Shown here one piece after another: positions 16,570-25,072 of a stretch of 64,000 bases of DNA; the stretch's first letter is position 1, and each line of letters begins with the position of its first letter. Where the stretch lies: the NCBI RefSeq assembly GCF_006980715.1, contig NZ_SBHN01000004.1:63353-127352 (forward strand). Reading direction: 5' to 3'. Position numbers and translations under genes: made by a program. Below the pieces are notes generated by a model. The model was not told where the DNA came from, did no database searches, and was given only the letters and a program-made list of their open reading frames with translations. The DNA is from Telmatospirillum sp. J64-1 (GTDB lineage: Bacteria; Pseudomonadota; Alphaproteobacteria; Rhodospirillales; Magnetospirillaceae).

Positions 16570-18027
16570 TCAAGCCCAGCTTCGATAGGTGTTGCCGTCG
16601 AGGCGATATTCCAGGATGCGGTGGTTGTTGGTGTCGGACAGCAACAACCTTTCCGGCCCGTCCGCCACGATTCCCGCCGGTTCGGCGGCGGGAAAGCAGA
16701 CCGGGTCGATGCATTGGGGGCCGTCCAGGTCGCTGACCGTTTCCGCCTCCAGGTCCAGCACCCGCACCACGCCGTTATAGCTGTCGGCCACGTAGAGCCG
16801 TCCATCCACCGCCGCCACGCCCAGGGCATGCTGCAATCGCGCCTGGGGGAAGGGGCCGTTGACATGGCCGAAGTCGAACAGGCCGCTGCCGACCAGGGTT
16901 TCCACCTTGCGCTCGGCCAGGGACAGGCGGCGGATGGAAGAGGTTTCGCTGTCGGCGAAGTAGAGGCTGTGGCCGTCGGGGGAGAGGGCCAGGCCGCTGG
17001 GCTGCGCCAGTTGGGCCGTCATGGCCGGTCCGTCCACGATGTTTTCCGCCCCCGATCCGGCCAGGGCCCGCAGAATGCCCGTCTCCAGGTCCAGTTCGCC
17101 GAGCTGGTGGGTGCCGGCATTGGCGAAGTAAAGGTGCCGCCCCTCGTCCAGTTCCAGATCCCAGGGAGAGGCCAGGGCCACCTCCTCGCCCGCTTCGGGC
17201 ACTTTCAGCACCGTGCCGCGCATGCCCGTACCGGCCAGGGTGCTCACCATGCCGCTCGCGCGGTCGATGTGGCGGATGGCGTGGTTGCCGGTATCGGCCA
17301 CATAGATGGCCTCCTCGGAACAGACCAGCCCTTGCGGCGAATCGAAGCATGCCTGGTCGGCGGGACCGTCGCCGAACCCGCGGCGGCCCGAGCCGAACCG
17401 CGCCCGCTCCTGCCCCTCGTCATCGAGCAGCACCACCTGATGATGGCCCGCATCGGCCACCGCCCACAGCTTCTCGCGCCCGGGCACCGGCTTGATCTTG
17501 CCGGGAAAGCGCAGCATGGCGCCGCTTTCCTCGACGGGGGCGAAATCGAGCGGCATCGCCTTCAACTCGCCCCGCTCCCAGAATTCACGCACCATGTCGC
17601 CGATACCGTCGAGCAGGCGGTCGGGATGAGGCTCGCCCGCCAACTGGCCCATGACATAGCCGTCGGGCGAGACGAAGACCAAGGTCGGCCAGGCGCGCAC
17701 CGCATATTCCTGCCAAAGCAGCATCTGCGGATCATGCGCCACCGGGTGCTGGATGTCGTAGCGCGCGATCGCCTTGGCCAGGGCCTGCGGGTCGCGCTCG
17801 GCCTCGAATTTCGGCGAATGGATGCCGATCACCGCCACTTCGTTGGGATAGGCCTCCTCGATGCGGCGCAGGGACGGCAGGACATGGATGCAGTTGATGC
17901 AGCAGGACGTCCAGAAGTCGAGAATGACGATGCGCCCCGCGACCCGGCGCAGGGACAACGGCCCCGACGTGTTGAACCAAGTCAGGCCGGGACGGTCGAT
18001 TTCCGGGGCGCGGGTTATGCCAAACAT
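16570..18027 (-). CDS. Thioredoxin-domain plus NHL-repeat protein (NHLRC2-like)
   Basis: 485 residues from ATG 18027. The N-terminal 140 residues are a TlpA/thioredoxin-like fold: ILDFWTSCCINCIHVLPSLRRIE carries the CxxC-type site (CCINC), with the cis-Pro region at VRAWPTLVFVSPDG. The remainder is an NHL-type propeller, with repeats such as IYVADTGNHAIRHID, LYFANAGTHQLGELD, LYFADSETSSIRRL and LYVADSYNGVVRVLD. No signal peptide is seen, so it is probably cytoplasmic. The same architecture exists in animal NHLRC2. Function in bacteria is not established; the propeller may bind protein or ligand. Confidence 0.85.
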   Translation of the reverse strand: MFGITRAPEIDRPGLTWFNTSGPLSLRRVAGRIVILDFWTSCCINCIHVLPSLRRIEEAYPNEVAVIGIHSPKFEAERDPQALAKAIARYDIQHPVAHDPQMLLWQEYAVRAWPTLVFVSPDGYVMGQLAGEPHPDRLLDGIGDMVREFWERGELKAMPLDFAPVEESGAMLRFPGKIKPVPGREKLWAVADAGHHQVVLLDDEGQERARFGSGRRGFGDGPADQACFDSPQGLVCSEEAIYVADTGNHAIRHIDRASGMVSTLAGTGMRGTVLKVPEAGEEVALASPWDLELDEGRHLYFANAGTHQLGELDLETGILRALAGSGAENIVDGPAMTAQLAQPSGLALSPDGHSLYFADSETSSIRRLSLAERKVETLVGSGLFDFGHVNGPFPQARLQHALGVAAVDGRLYVADSYNGVVRVLDLEAETVSDLDGPQCIDPVCFPAAEPAGIVADGPERLLLSDTNNHRILEYRLDGNTYRSWA

Positions 18028-18218
18028 GCTGCCTGCCCTGCCATTAGCCACTTCCCAGCATGTGAGGACGGCTACGCCGTATTTCCACCATGCCTCTCCG
18101 ACCCGGAGGGAAGCGCAATCTCCCTTCCCCGAGTAGTGATAATTGCCTCCACCTCGGCTATACTGTCCAGGCAATCTTTGTTCCGGCGCCAATCCCCAGC
18201 GCGCCGAGGAGGAACCAA

Positions 18219-19061
18219 ATGCCTTTCAAGGATATCCTGGTCTACGTGGACAACACCGCCCAATGCCCCGCCCGTCTCGAGGTTGCGGCCAATCTGGCGG
18301 TCGAGCACGGAGCCCATCTGGTCGGCCTGTTCGTCCATCCCCGGACCAATGTGCCGGGTTTCGTGATGGCCCAATACGGCTCCCAGATCGCCCAGTTCCA
18401 GGAAGAATTCGCCCGCGAGGCCCATGACAAGTCCAAAACCGCCTTCGAAAACCAGTGCCGCCTGTCCGGCGTGTCCTTCGAATGGCGCGAAGCCCATGGC
18501 GATCTGGTCGAGGCCGTGTCGCTGCACGGCCGCTACGCCGATCTGCTGATCACCGGTCAGATCGACCCCGAAAGTGACGACCAGGCCGCCCGCAACAACC
18601 TGACCGACCATCTGCTGCTCGAAGTCGGCCGCCCGGTCCTGGTGGTGCCCTATGCCGGCCGTTTCCCGGTGATCGGCAAGAACATCCTGGTGGCCTGGAA
18701 CGGCAGCCGCGAGGCCACCCGCGCCGTCAACGACGCCCTGCCGCTCCTGACCCGCGCCACCCAGGTCAACGTACTGGCGGTCAATCCCAAGCCCGGCAAG
18801 GGCGCGCGCGGCCATGGCGAGGTTCCCGGCGCCGATATCTGCCTGCACCTGGCCCGCCACGACGTTCCCGCCGTCTGCCATCACATCGGCGGCGAGGACA
18901 TGGATGTCGGCGACATGTTGCTGTCCCGTGCCGCCGAGGAAGGCGCCGACATGATGGTGATGGGCGCCTATGGACGCACCCGCCTGACCGAACTGGTTCT
19001 GGGCGGCGCCACCCGGCATATCATGCAGCACATGACCGTGCCGGTGCTGTTCTCGCACTAA
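18219..19061 (+). CDS. Tandem universal stress protein (UspA family)
   Basis: 280 residues with two Usp folds. The first (MPFKDILVYVDNTAQCPARLE) is diverged. The second (ILVAWNGSREATRAVNDALPLL ... MMVMGAYGRTRLTELVLGGATRHIMQ) keeps the G-2x-G-9x-G-(S/T) ATP-binding pattern as GAYGRTRLTELVLGGAT. GAGGAGG sits 7 bases before the ATG. Likely a cytoplasmic stress or nucleotide-sensing protein; no inducer is evident. It is divergent from the thioredoxin-NHL gene over a 191-base spacer. Confidence 0.9.
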   Translation: MPFKDILVYVDNTAQCPARLEVAANLAVEHGAHLVGLFVHPRTNVPGFVMAQYGSQIAQFQEEFAREAHDKSKTAFENQCRLSGVSFEWREAHGDLVEAVSLHGRYADLLITGQIDPESDDQAARNNLTDHLLLEVGRPVLVVPYAGRFPVIGKNILVAWNGSREATRAVNDALPLLTRATQVNVLAVNPKPGKGARGHGEVPGADICLHLARHDVPAVCHHIGGEDMDVGDMLLSRAAEEGADMMVMGAYGRTRLTELVLGGATRHIMQHMTVPVLFSH

Positions 19062-19078
19062 TTTCCGTTACCGCAGGG

Positions 19079-19108
19079 AAGCCCCCGCGCCGCAAGGCCG
19101 GGGGTTTG
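19079..19108. terminator. Possible bidirectional terminator
   Basis: CCCCCG and CGGGGG arms with a GC-rich loop and short A/T ends lie between the convergent Usp and diguanylate cyclase genes. Confidence 0.4.
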
Positions 19109-19122
19109 CCTGTCGCCGGCCC

Positions 19123-20163
19123 TTACGACCCGGCGGCGGCCAAATCGGCGGTATCGGCCATCACGCGGTTGCGGCCGTCGCGCTTGGCCAGATACAGCAC
19201 CCTGTCCGCCCGCTCGATCAACTGCTCGGCCGTTTCGTCCGGGCGGTATTCCGCCACCCCCACCGACAGGCTGACCTGTCCCAGATCCTGACCTGTCCGG
19301 CGGTTGATCACCTTCTTTTCGGCCACGGCCGAACGAATCGCCTCGGCGATTTCCACCGCCTGCGACAAGCGGGCACCGGGCAGCAGGACGGCGAATTCCT
19401 CGCCGCCGAAACGGGCGGGCAGATCCCCTTCCCGTATGCAATCCACCAGGACCCGCGCCACGAGCTTCAGCACCTGATCGCCCATCTGGTGGCCCCAGCT
19501 GTCGTTGAACGCCTTGAAATGATCGATATCGACCATCAGCAGGCTGAGGCCGCCCGGCGCCGCATTTTCCTGGCGGATGGCCGAGCCCATGGCCTCGTCG
19601 AAGCTGCGGCGATTGGCGATTCCGGTCAGCGGATCGGTAGCCGCTTCACGGCGCAAGGCATCCATGTCCTGGCGCAGGCGCAAGATCTCCGCCGAGGACG
19701 CCACCAATTGCTCCTGCAAGGCGCGATTGGCCTGCACCATTTCCTCGGATTCCTCCAGGAGCGGCGCCAGATCCGGCAGGTCCTCTTCCCTCTGCGATAG
19801 GCCCCCGGTAAAGCGCGAGAGCGCGCGGCCGTAGCGCCCGGCTCCATCCGAAGCCGTGCCGATGGCGGCGAAGGCCTGCCGCAGGGCTTTCTCCATCCGC
19901 GCCGATGCCGTCCGCAATTCCTCGGCCTCGAGGCCATGCAGATGGGCTTGGTGCAGCTTGGCGCAGGCCGTGTCGGTCAAGCCGCCGGGCATCGCCATGG
20001 CCTGGTCCACCGCCTTCACCAGCGCGGCGTCAGAGCCCCCTACATAGGCGCAGAAGAGCGCGAAATTCCGCGGGGTCGGCGACAGTTCCAGCCGCAGCAT
20101 GATGGCCAGGGCCCGACGCGCCGTCCGCCAGGCGCGTTCGTGATAATCCTCCGCCCATTCCAC
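19123..20163 (-). CDS. GGDEF diguanylate cyclase
   Basis: About 346 residues. The C-terminal GGDEF domain has the active-site GGEEF, upstream DPLTGIANRRSFDEA, DIDHFKAFNDSWGHQMGD, and an intact inhibitory RxxD site (REGD, five residues before GGEEF). It should therefore make cyclic di-GMP and be product-inhibited. The N-terminal half is helical with a coiled-coil linker (about 160-185) and resembles a sensory four-helix region; no membrane segment is seen. I chose GTG 20163 because GGAGAGG precedes it; a TTG at 20199 overlaps the upstream stop but has no site. Likely cotranscribed with the pentapeptide gene. Confidence 0.88.
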   Translation of the reverse strand: MEWAEDYHERAWRTARRALAIMLRLELSPTPRNFALFCAYVGGSDAALVKAVDQAMAMPGGLTDTACAKLHQAHLHGLEAEELRTASARMEKALRQAFAAIGTASDGAGRYGRALSRFTGGLSQREEDLPDLAPLLEESEEMVQANRALQEQLVASSAEILRLRQDMDALRREAATDPLTGIANRRSFDEAMGSAIRQENAAPGGLSLLMVDIDHFKAFNDSWGHQMGDQVLKLVARVLVDCIREGDLPARFGGEEFAVLLPGARLSQAVEIAEAIRSAVAEKKVINRRTGQDLGQVSLSVGVAEYRPDETAEQLIERADRVLYLAKRDGRNRVMADTADLAAAGS

Positions 20164-20195
20164 GCTTTCGCCTCTCCGCTTCTGGGGCTGTGCCG

Positions 20196-20708
20196 TCAAT
20201 TACACTGGCCGATCGAGCCTTCGGCGCAGACACGCTCCCCATCGATCCAAGTGGCGCCCGAGAGATCGGCATACATGAAATCCGCCCCCAGCGTCCGGGC
20301 GCCCGTTAGATTGGCCTCCCGCAGATTGGTGCCGTAGAGACGGGCACGGCGGAGATCCACATTCTTCAGCGATGCCCCTTCGAGATTCGAGCGCGTGAAG
20401 TCGGCATTGCTGAAATTGCCGCCATCAAGCACGGCGCCCCGCAACTGGGTGCTGAAGAATTTCGAGCGAAAAGCGTTGGCATCGCTCATGTTGACTTCGT
20501 TCATCTGGGCCCGCTGGAACGTCGCATCCATGAGGATCGCTCCCGACAAATTCTCCGAAGAGAGATTGCGGCCGTCAAGGTAGCAACGGGTCCAATTGAC
20601 CTTTGGCCCAGGCGGGGCAGTGCAATCTGACGCCTGTGCAGCCGGGACGTCGACGAAAGCGATAAGGGTGAGGGCCGCTGAGGCCGCAAGAAGGGAGCGC
20701 TGGATCAT
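20196..20708 (-). CDS. Exported pentapeptide-repeat protein
   Basis: 170 residues with a signal peptide (LLAASAALTLIAFVDVPAAQA). A Cys-containing segment (CTAPPGPKVNWTRCYLDG) is followed by about 20 pentapeptides of the A(D/N)Lxx type (LSGAILMDATFQRA, ADFTRSNLEGASLKNVDLRRARLYGTNL), predicting a right-handed quadrilateral beta-helix. It ends ERVCAEGSIGQCN with a likely disulfide. Probably periplasmic; function unknown. It lies upstream of the diguanylate cyclase, with 33 bases between its stop and the preferred start of that gene. Confidence 0.82.
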   Translation of the reverse strand: MIQRSLLAASAALTLIAFVDVPAAQASDCTAPPGPKVNWTRCYLDGRNLSSENLSGAILMDATFQRAQMNEVNMSDANAFRSKFFSTQLRGAVLDGGNFSNADFTRSNLEGASLKNVDLRRARLYGTNLREANLTGARTLGADFMYADLSGATWIDGERVCAEGSIGQCN

Positions 20709-20870
20709 GAGATAGATTTAATGAACTGTGGGCCCCAAGGAAAGTCATAAGGCTGAAGCCTTAGAAGAGTTTAGCAGCCTTGGAGGAGTTTACCGGCGGA
20801 CCGAGCGCCCCCACGTTATGACAGAGACGTCCCCAAAACAGACCTGTCACCACCGGGAAACGAGCCGAAC

Positions 20871-21758
20871 ATGCAGTCAAAACCCGACGAAGTCCTGATG
20901 GAAGCCGAGAAGCTCTGGCTCGCCGGCGACGCCGAAAAGGCGCGCGACGCCTTCGCCCGTGCCCAGCAGCTCTACCGCGAGGCCAACGACCGTGGCGGCG
21001 AGGGCCAGGCCCTGATGCTGCTCGGCGACCTGGAATTGCGGCAGGGCGACATGGACAAGGCCCAGGACTGCTATGTGAAGGCTCGCTGCTGCTTCGCCCC
21101 CGAGGGCGACCAGCACGACCAGGGCGCCATCCTGGCCCGGCTGGGCGAACTGGCCCATCGCCGGGGCGATACGGGGGAAGCGCGCAATTGCTATGAATCG
21201 GCCCGCGACCTGCTGCATGCCGCCGGAGACAATTCCGGCGAGGCCCATTGCCTGAAGCGGCTGGGGCATATCGAGCGCGACGAAGGCCATCACGACACGG
21301 CACGGGACCTCTACCGCCAGGCCCGCAACCTCTACCAGCGGGCCGGAGACGGCCTGGGCGAGGCGCATACCCTGCGCGCCCTGGCCGGCGTACTGCGCAC
21401 CCTGGGCCAACCCGACCGGGCGCGGCTGGCGCTGGAACAATCGCTGGACTTGCTGCGCGGACAGGGCGACATCCTGGGCGAGGCCGGCGTTCTGACCGCG
21501 CTGGCCCAGCTTCTGCGCTCGATGAGCCAGCGCGACGAGGCCCGCATCCGCTTCGAAGAAGCCAAGGAAATGCATGTCCGCGCCGGGAACCTGCGCGGGG
21601 AAGCCGAAATCCTGCTGGAACTGGCGCGGCTAGAGGCGGCGGAAGCGCCGGATACGGCGCGGCAGCATTACGAACGCGCCGCCGAACTTCATGCCCGGAT
21701 GGGCGCACAGGACATGCGCCAGAAGCTGCTCAAGGAACTGGCCGACAAGCTGGGCTGA
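20871..21758 (+). CDS. TPR-repeat protein
   Basis: 295 residues made almost wholly of tetratricopeptide-like units of about 40 residues (GEGQALMLLGDLELRQGDMDKAQDCY, GEAHCLKRLGHIERDEGHHDTARDLY, and so on). This gives six or seven repeats of the longer kinesin-light-chain/Rapsyn style. No signal peptide or enzyme domain. Likely a cytoplasmic scaffold; partner unknown. The start at 20871 is preceded by GGGAAACGAG. Confidence 0.85.
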   Translation: MQSKPDEVLMEAEKLWLAGDAEKARDAFARAQQLYREANDRGGEGQALMLLGDLELRQGDMDKAQDCYVKARCCFAPEGDQHDQGAILARLGELAHRRGDTGEARNCYESARDLLHAAGDNSGEAHCLKRLGHIERDEGHHDTARDLYRQARNLYQRAGDGLGEAHTLRALAGVLRTLGQPDRARLALEQSLDLLRGQGDILGEAGVLTALAQLLRSMSQRDEARIRFEEAKEMHVRAGNLRGEAEILLELARLEAAEAPDTARQHYERAAELHARMGAQDMRQKLLKELADKLG

Positions 21759-21800
21759 CCGGAATTCTTCCGGCCAGCCTCCTTCCTTGCTGCTTGGTTC

Positions 21801-22232
21801 CTATCGGCTGGACACCACGTAATGCCGGAGTTCCTGGACCTCCATGGTGGCTTCGTCGAGACGGTTCTTGACGATGTCGCCGATGGAGATGATGCCGACC
21901 ATCTTGCCGTCCTCGACCACCGGCAGATGGCGGATGCGCCGGCTGGTCATGGTCGACATCAGGTCTTCCACCCTGGCATCGGGTGAGCAGGTCTGGACCT
22001 GGGTGGTCATCAGGTCCCGTACCGGCCGCTGGCCCACATCCGGCCCGGTCAAGGCCATACCGCGCACGATGTCGCGTTCCGAGATGATGCCGACGATGCG
22101 TTCGCCCTCCAGGACGACCATGGCGCCGATCTTCGCACCCCAAAGCTTGGATGCCGCTTCGGCCACGCTGGCGTCGGGCCCGATTGTTTCCACCCGTCGC
22201 CCCTTGGCTGCCAGAATCGTGTTAACCAGCAT
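21801..22232 (-). CDS. Tandem CBS-domain protein
   Basis: 143 residues forming one Bateman module. First CBS: VETIGPDASVAEAASKL to VGIISERDIVRGM. Second: VQTCSPDARVEDLMSTM to MVGIISIGDIVKNRL. Stand-alone proteins of this type bind adenine nucleotides (AMP, ATP, SAM) and act as energy sensors; the ligand here is unknown. GGGGAGG precedes the ATG by 6 bases. A second stand-alone CBS protein is encoded at 39338-39772. Confidence 0.9.
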   Translation of the reverse strand: MLVNTILAAKGRRVETIGPDASVAEAASKLWGAKIGAMVVLEGERIVGIISERDIVRGMALTGPDVGQRPVRDLMTTQVQTCSPDARVEDLMSTMTSRRIRHLPVVEDGKMVGIISIGDIVKNRLDEATMEVQELRHYVVSSR

Positions 22233-22356
22233 GTGATGCCTCCCCTTCCCTGACGGAAAGCCGTTGTTTTTGCGATTAAGATGATAAGGGGTGGCAAAGC
22301 GGCCTGTTCAAGACAAGCCAGGATAGATCCGGAGCTTCGACAGCGGATGCGGAAAC

Positions 22357-22386
22357 GAAAAAGGCGCCCGCAAGGGGCGCCTTTCT
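22357..22386 (-). terminator. Rho-independent terminator after mlaC
   Basis: AAAGGCGCCC, loop GCAA, GGGCGCCTTT, followed on the minus strand by TTTTTCG. Lies about 28 bases beyond the mlaC stop. Confidence 0.82.
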
Positions 22387-22413
22387 ACAGAACGGCCTGT
22401 CCGCCAGAAACTA

Positions 22414-23058
22414 TTACAGCCCGTATTCCGCCTGCATTTGCGCCACCCGGCGCCGCATGACATCAAGCAGGCCGTCCATGGTGCCGCCCTGGGCGCGCAG
22501 GACGGAGGAATATTCCGAACGATAGGTGATGGCCATGCTGACGCCTTCCACCACGATATCGACCACCTGCCATTGCCCCGAGGTGCTGCGCAGGCGCCAG
22601 GTCGCCAGGATCGGCGGCTGGCCGCCGGGACGCAGGACCCGGGTCTCGACCAGCATGCCGTGCTCACCGTCGGGCGTGGTGTTGGTGACCTGGATGCTGG
22701 TGCCGCCGGCCTGGTCGGCATAATCCATGAAGCGCCGCGCCCAGGTCAGCACGGTCATTTCGCTGAACAGGGACAGGAATTCCTGCTGCTGTTCGGGCGT
22801 GGAGCCGCGCCAATAGCGGCCCAGCACAAAGCGCGAGACTTCCGGCAGATCGAAACCCTTGATGAAGAGCTGGCGGAAGTGGTTGATCTTCTGGGGCACG
22901 GGCACCGGCGCGACGACGGCCTCAAGGGCCTCGCTTGCCAGGGTTTGAATGAAATCACGCGCCTCGGCCTCGCCCTGCGCACGGGCGGGCATGACGGCGA
23001 AAGCGCTGGACAGCCCAAGGGCCAGGGCAGCCGAGAGAAACAGTCTACGAGTCAGCAT
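22414..23058 (-). CDS. mlaC: MlaC-type periplasmic phospholipid-binding protein
   Basis: 214 residues with a signal peptide (LFLSAALALGLSSAFAVMPARA). The mature part shows the MlaC/Ttg2D family signature: FRQLFIKGFDLPEVSRFVLGRYWRG, EQQQEFLSLFSEM, and later VDIVVEGVSMAITYRSEYSSVLRAQGG. It shuttles phospholipids between the MlaA complex in the outer membrane and the inner-membrane MlaFEDB importer. It follows mlaA by 6 bases. The inner-membrane mla genes are not in this window. Confidence 0.9.
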   Translation of the reverse strand: MLTRRLFLSAALALGLSSAFAVMPARAQGEAEARDFIQTLASEALEAVVAPVPVPQKINHFRQLFIKGFDLPEVSRFVLGRYWRGSTPEQQQEFLSLFSEMTVLTWARRFMDYADQAGGTSIQVTNTTPDGEHGMLVETRVLRPGGQPPILATWRLRSTSGQWQVVDIVVEGVSMAITYRSEYSSVLRAQGGTMDGLLDVMRRRVAQMQAEYGL

Positions 23059-23064
23059 CAGCGA

Positions 23065-23880
23065 TCAGCGAGCCTTGTCAGCCGCGTCCGCCCCTTGCTC
23101 CATCTCCTGCTCCCAATCGAAATGGCCAGGGGATGAAGCGGGACCGGGCACGGCACCGTTGCGGATTTCCGCGTCGCGGCGCTGACGATACAGGCTGCGA
23201 ATGGCGGAATAATAGTCCAGGGACGTCCGTTCGATGTCGTCCAGAACATCGAGCATTTCTTCGCGCGCGGCAATGACCCTTACCCCGGTTCGTGCGATCG
23301 TAAACCCTTCCGCGTCGTTATTCACGGCGATCCGGTCGACCGGATCGAGGAAGGAATCGACGGCGAAACCGACGGCATCGCGCGGATTGGACGGGCCGAG
23401 GAGAGGCAGCACCAGATAGGGACCCTCGCCGATTCCCCAGACCGCCAGGGTCTGGCCGAAATCTTCCTTCTTGGCCACCAATCCCATGGGCGTGGCCACA
23501 TCCATGATGCCGAACACGCCGAAGGTGGTGTTGACCAGCAGGCGCAGCACCATCACCCCGGCATTGCGGAAATCGCCCTGCAGCAGGTTGTTGCCGGCAT
23601 CCAGCGGCGCCCCCAGATTGTCCAGGGCGTCATTGACGCGGTCGCGGGCGAAGCGCGGCGTCAGGCCGCGATAGGCCTCGGCCGCCGGGCGGATGAACAT
23701 GGTGTCCACGCCCTGGTTGAAGGTGAAGATGCCGCGGTTCAACGGCTCCAGCGGGTCATTGGCCTCTTCATAGGCAGCACGGGCCACCGGATCGTCTTCC
23801 GGAGGCACAGACGCACAGCCGGCCAGCAGCATTACCGAAGCCAGCGTGGCAGCAAAGCGGCCTGACAAAGAAACAAGCAT
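23065..23880 (-). CDS. mlaA: MlaA/VacJ outer-membrane lipoprotein
   Basis: 271 residues. Lipobox LLAGC (Cys at residue 22) predicts an acylated outer-membrane protein. The family core includes NDPLEPLNRGIFTFNQGVD, PRFARDRVNDALDNLGAPL, NTTFGVFGIMDVATPMGL and LPLLGPSNPRDAVG. MlaA removes mislocalised phospholipid from the outer leaflet and passes it to MlaC, encoded directly downstream. The C-terminal tail is acidic and low complexity. A second, shorter MlaA paralogue is at 60462-61196. Confidence 0.93.
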   Translation of the reverse strand: MLVSLSGRFAATLASVMLLAGCASVPPEDDPVARAAYEEANDPLEPLNRGIFTFNQGVDTMFIRPAAEAYRGLTPRFARDRVNDALDNLGAPLDAGNNLLQGDFRNAGVMVLRLLVNTTFGVFGIMDVATPMGLVAKKEDFGQTLAVWGIGEGPYLVLPLLGPSNPRDAVGFAVDSFLDPVDRIAVNNDAEGFTIARTGVRVIAAREEMLDVLDDIERTSLDYYSAIRSLYRQRRDAEIRNGAVPGPASSPGHFDWEQEMEQGADAADKAR

Positions 23881-24044
23881 CAGAGCGTCCGTCCTGTTCC
23901 ATCAACTCTACGTCCCGCCTTGCCCTCTGCCGGACCGGGCGAAATAACGTTTGAGGTAACACAGCCTCGGGGCGATTACCAGCGCCCAACATGTTCCCTT
24001 CCTGGCCATAGGGGGAAAAGCGTAAGAGGCTCTTGCCGCCATCC

Positions 24045-24068
24045 GGATATAAAGATATGTTTATGTCC
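24045..24068 (+). promoter_or_regulatory. Palindromic operator upstream of methionine operon
   Basis: GGATATAAAGAT and ATGTTTATGTCC form a 24-base palindrome with 10 of 12 matching pairs, ending 29 bases before the regulator start. It resembles the ATATAAAGATAT-type motifs described for ArsR-family regulators of S-adenosylmethionine/homocysteine metabolism (SahR type). Most likely bound by the adjacent ArsR-methyltransferase. Confidence 0.65.
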
Positions 24069-24097
24069 TGACTTTGCACACAAGACATGAGAGCGGC

Positions 24098-25072
24098 ATG
24101 GAACAGCTTTTGGCGGGATTGCGGGCGGCGGCCGAACCGACCCGGCTGCGCCTGATCGCCTTGCTGGCCCAGGGCGAGCTGACGGTCACCGAGTTGACCC
24201 ACATCCTGGGCCAAAGCCAGCCGCGTGTCTCGCGCCACCTGAAACTGATGGTCGAGGCCGGGCTGCTCGACCGTTTCCGCGAAGGCGCCTTCGTCTTCTA
24301 CCGCCTCGCCCGCGACGGCCTGGGGGCGGCCCTGGCGCCCCGCGTGCTGGACCTGCTGCCCGCAGACGACCCGCTGCTCGCGCTTGATGCCGAACGCCTG
24401 GCCGGCATCAAGCAGGCGCGCGCCGAGGCGGCGGCGGCCTTCTTCAGCAACAATGCCGCCCAATGGGACAGCATCCGCTCGCTGCATGTGGACGAGCGCG
24501 TGGTCGAGAAGGCGATGCTCGACGCCCTGCTGTCCGGCGAGCCGATCCGCGACCTGCTGGATATCGGCACCGGCACCGGCCGCGTCCTGGAAATCCTGAG
24601 CCCGCATGTCGAACGCGCCATCGGCTTCGACCAATCCCGCGAGATGCTGTCGGTGGCGCGCGCCAATCTCGAACAGGCCGGGGCGCGCAATTGCGATATC
24701 CGCCAGGGCGACATGTACAACCTGCCTTTGCCCGGCGCGTCCTTCGATGCCGTGACCATTCACCAGGTCCTCCATTTCGCCGAAGATCCCGGCGCGGCCG
24801 TGGCCGAGGCGGCGCGGATGCTGCGCCCCGGCGGCTGCCTGGCCGTGGTGGATTTCGCCCCCCACGACCTGGAAGACCTACGCAGCCTCTATAATCATCG
24901 CCGTCTCGGCTTCTCGGACGAGGAAGTCCATCAATGGTTCCGCCGCGCCCATCTGGAGCCCGGCCAGCCCGTCCGCCTGCCCGGCAATCCCCTGACCGTC
25001 ACTCTCTGGCTGGCCCGCAATCCCCTGGACGCCGCCGCCAAGACCAGCCTGCAAAAAGGAGCCGCAGCGTGA
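24098..25072 (+). CDS. ArsR-family regulator fused to SAM-dependent methyltransferase
   Basis: 324 residues. Residues 1-90 are an ArsR winged helix (AAEPTRLRLIALLAQGELTV, recognition helix QSQPRVSRHLKLMVEAGLL) without the metal-site cysteines. Residues 140-300 are a class I methyltransferase: motif I LLDIGTGTGRVLEIL, acidic FDQSREMLSVA, VTIHQVLHFAEDP and LRPGGCLAVVDFAPHD. The methyltransferase half may sense SAM or SAH rather than catalyse. It leads the cluster with metF and metH and has a palindromic operator upstream, so it is probably the local methionine-cycle repressor. ATG 24098 is preferred over an upstream TTG at 24074. Overlaps metF by 4 bases. Confidence 0.9.
   Translation: MEQLLAGLRAAAEPTRLRLIALLAQGELTVTELTHILGQSQPRVSRHLKLMVEAGLLDRFREGAFVFYRLARDGLGAALAPRVLDLLPADDPLLALDAERLAGIKQARAEAAAAFFSNNAAQWDSIRSLHVDERVVEKAMLDALLSGEPIRDLLDIGTGTGRVLEILSPHVERAIGFDQSREMLSVARANLEQAGARNCDIRQGDMYNLPLPGASFDAVTIHQVLHFAEDPGAAVAEAARMLRPGGCLAVVDFAPHDLEDLRSLYNHRRLGFSDEEVHQWFRRAHLEPGQPVRLPGNPLTVTLWLARNPLDAAAKTSLQKGAAA

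Noticed and set aside
16189-18366. A 725-codon plus-strand frame across the thioredoxin-NHL gene
   Set aside because: It is antisense to a gene with clear thioredoxin and NHL motifs, runs through several unrelated genes and has a low-complexity Arg/Gln/His-rich product.
24074-24097. TTG start for the ArsR-methyltransferase
   Set aside because: It lies only 5 bases after the operator and has no ribosome binding site; ATG 24098 starts the winged helix at its usual position.
23881-24097. A SAM or SAH riboswitch before the methionine genes
   Set aside because: I found no recognisable SAM-II or SAH core in this 217-base spacer; the palindrome at 24045-24068 and the adjacent regulator explain control better.
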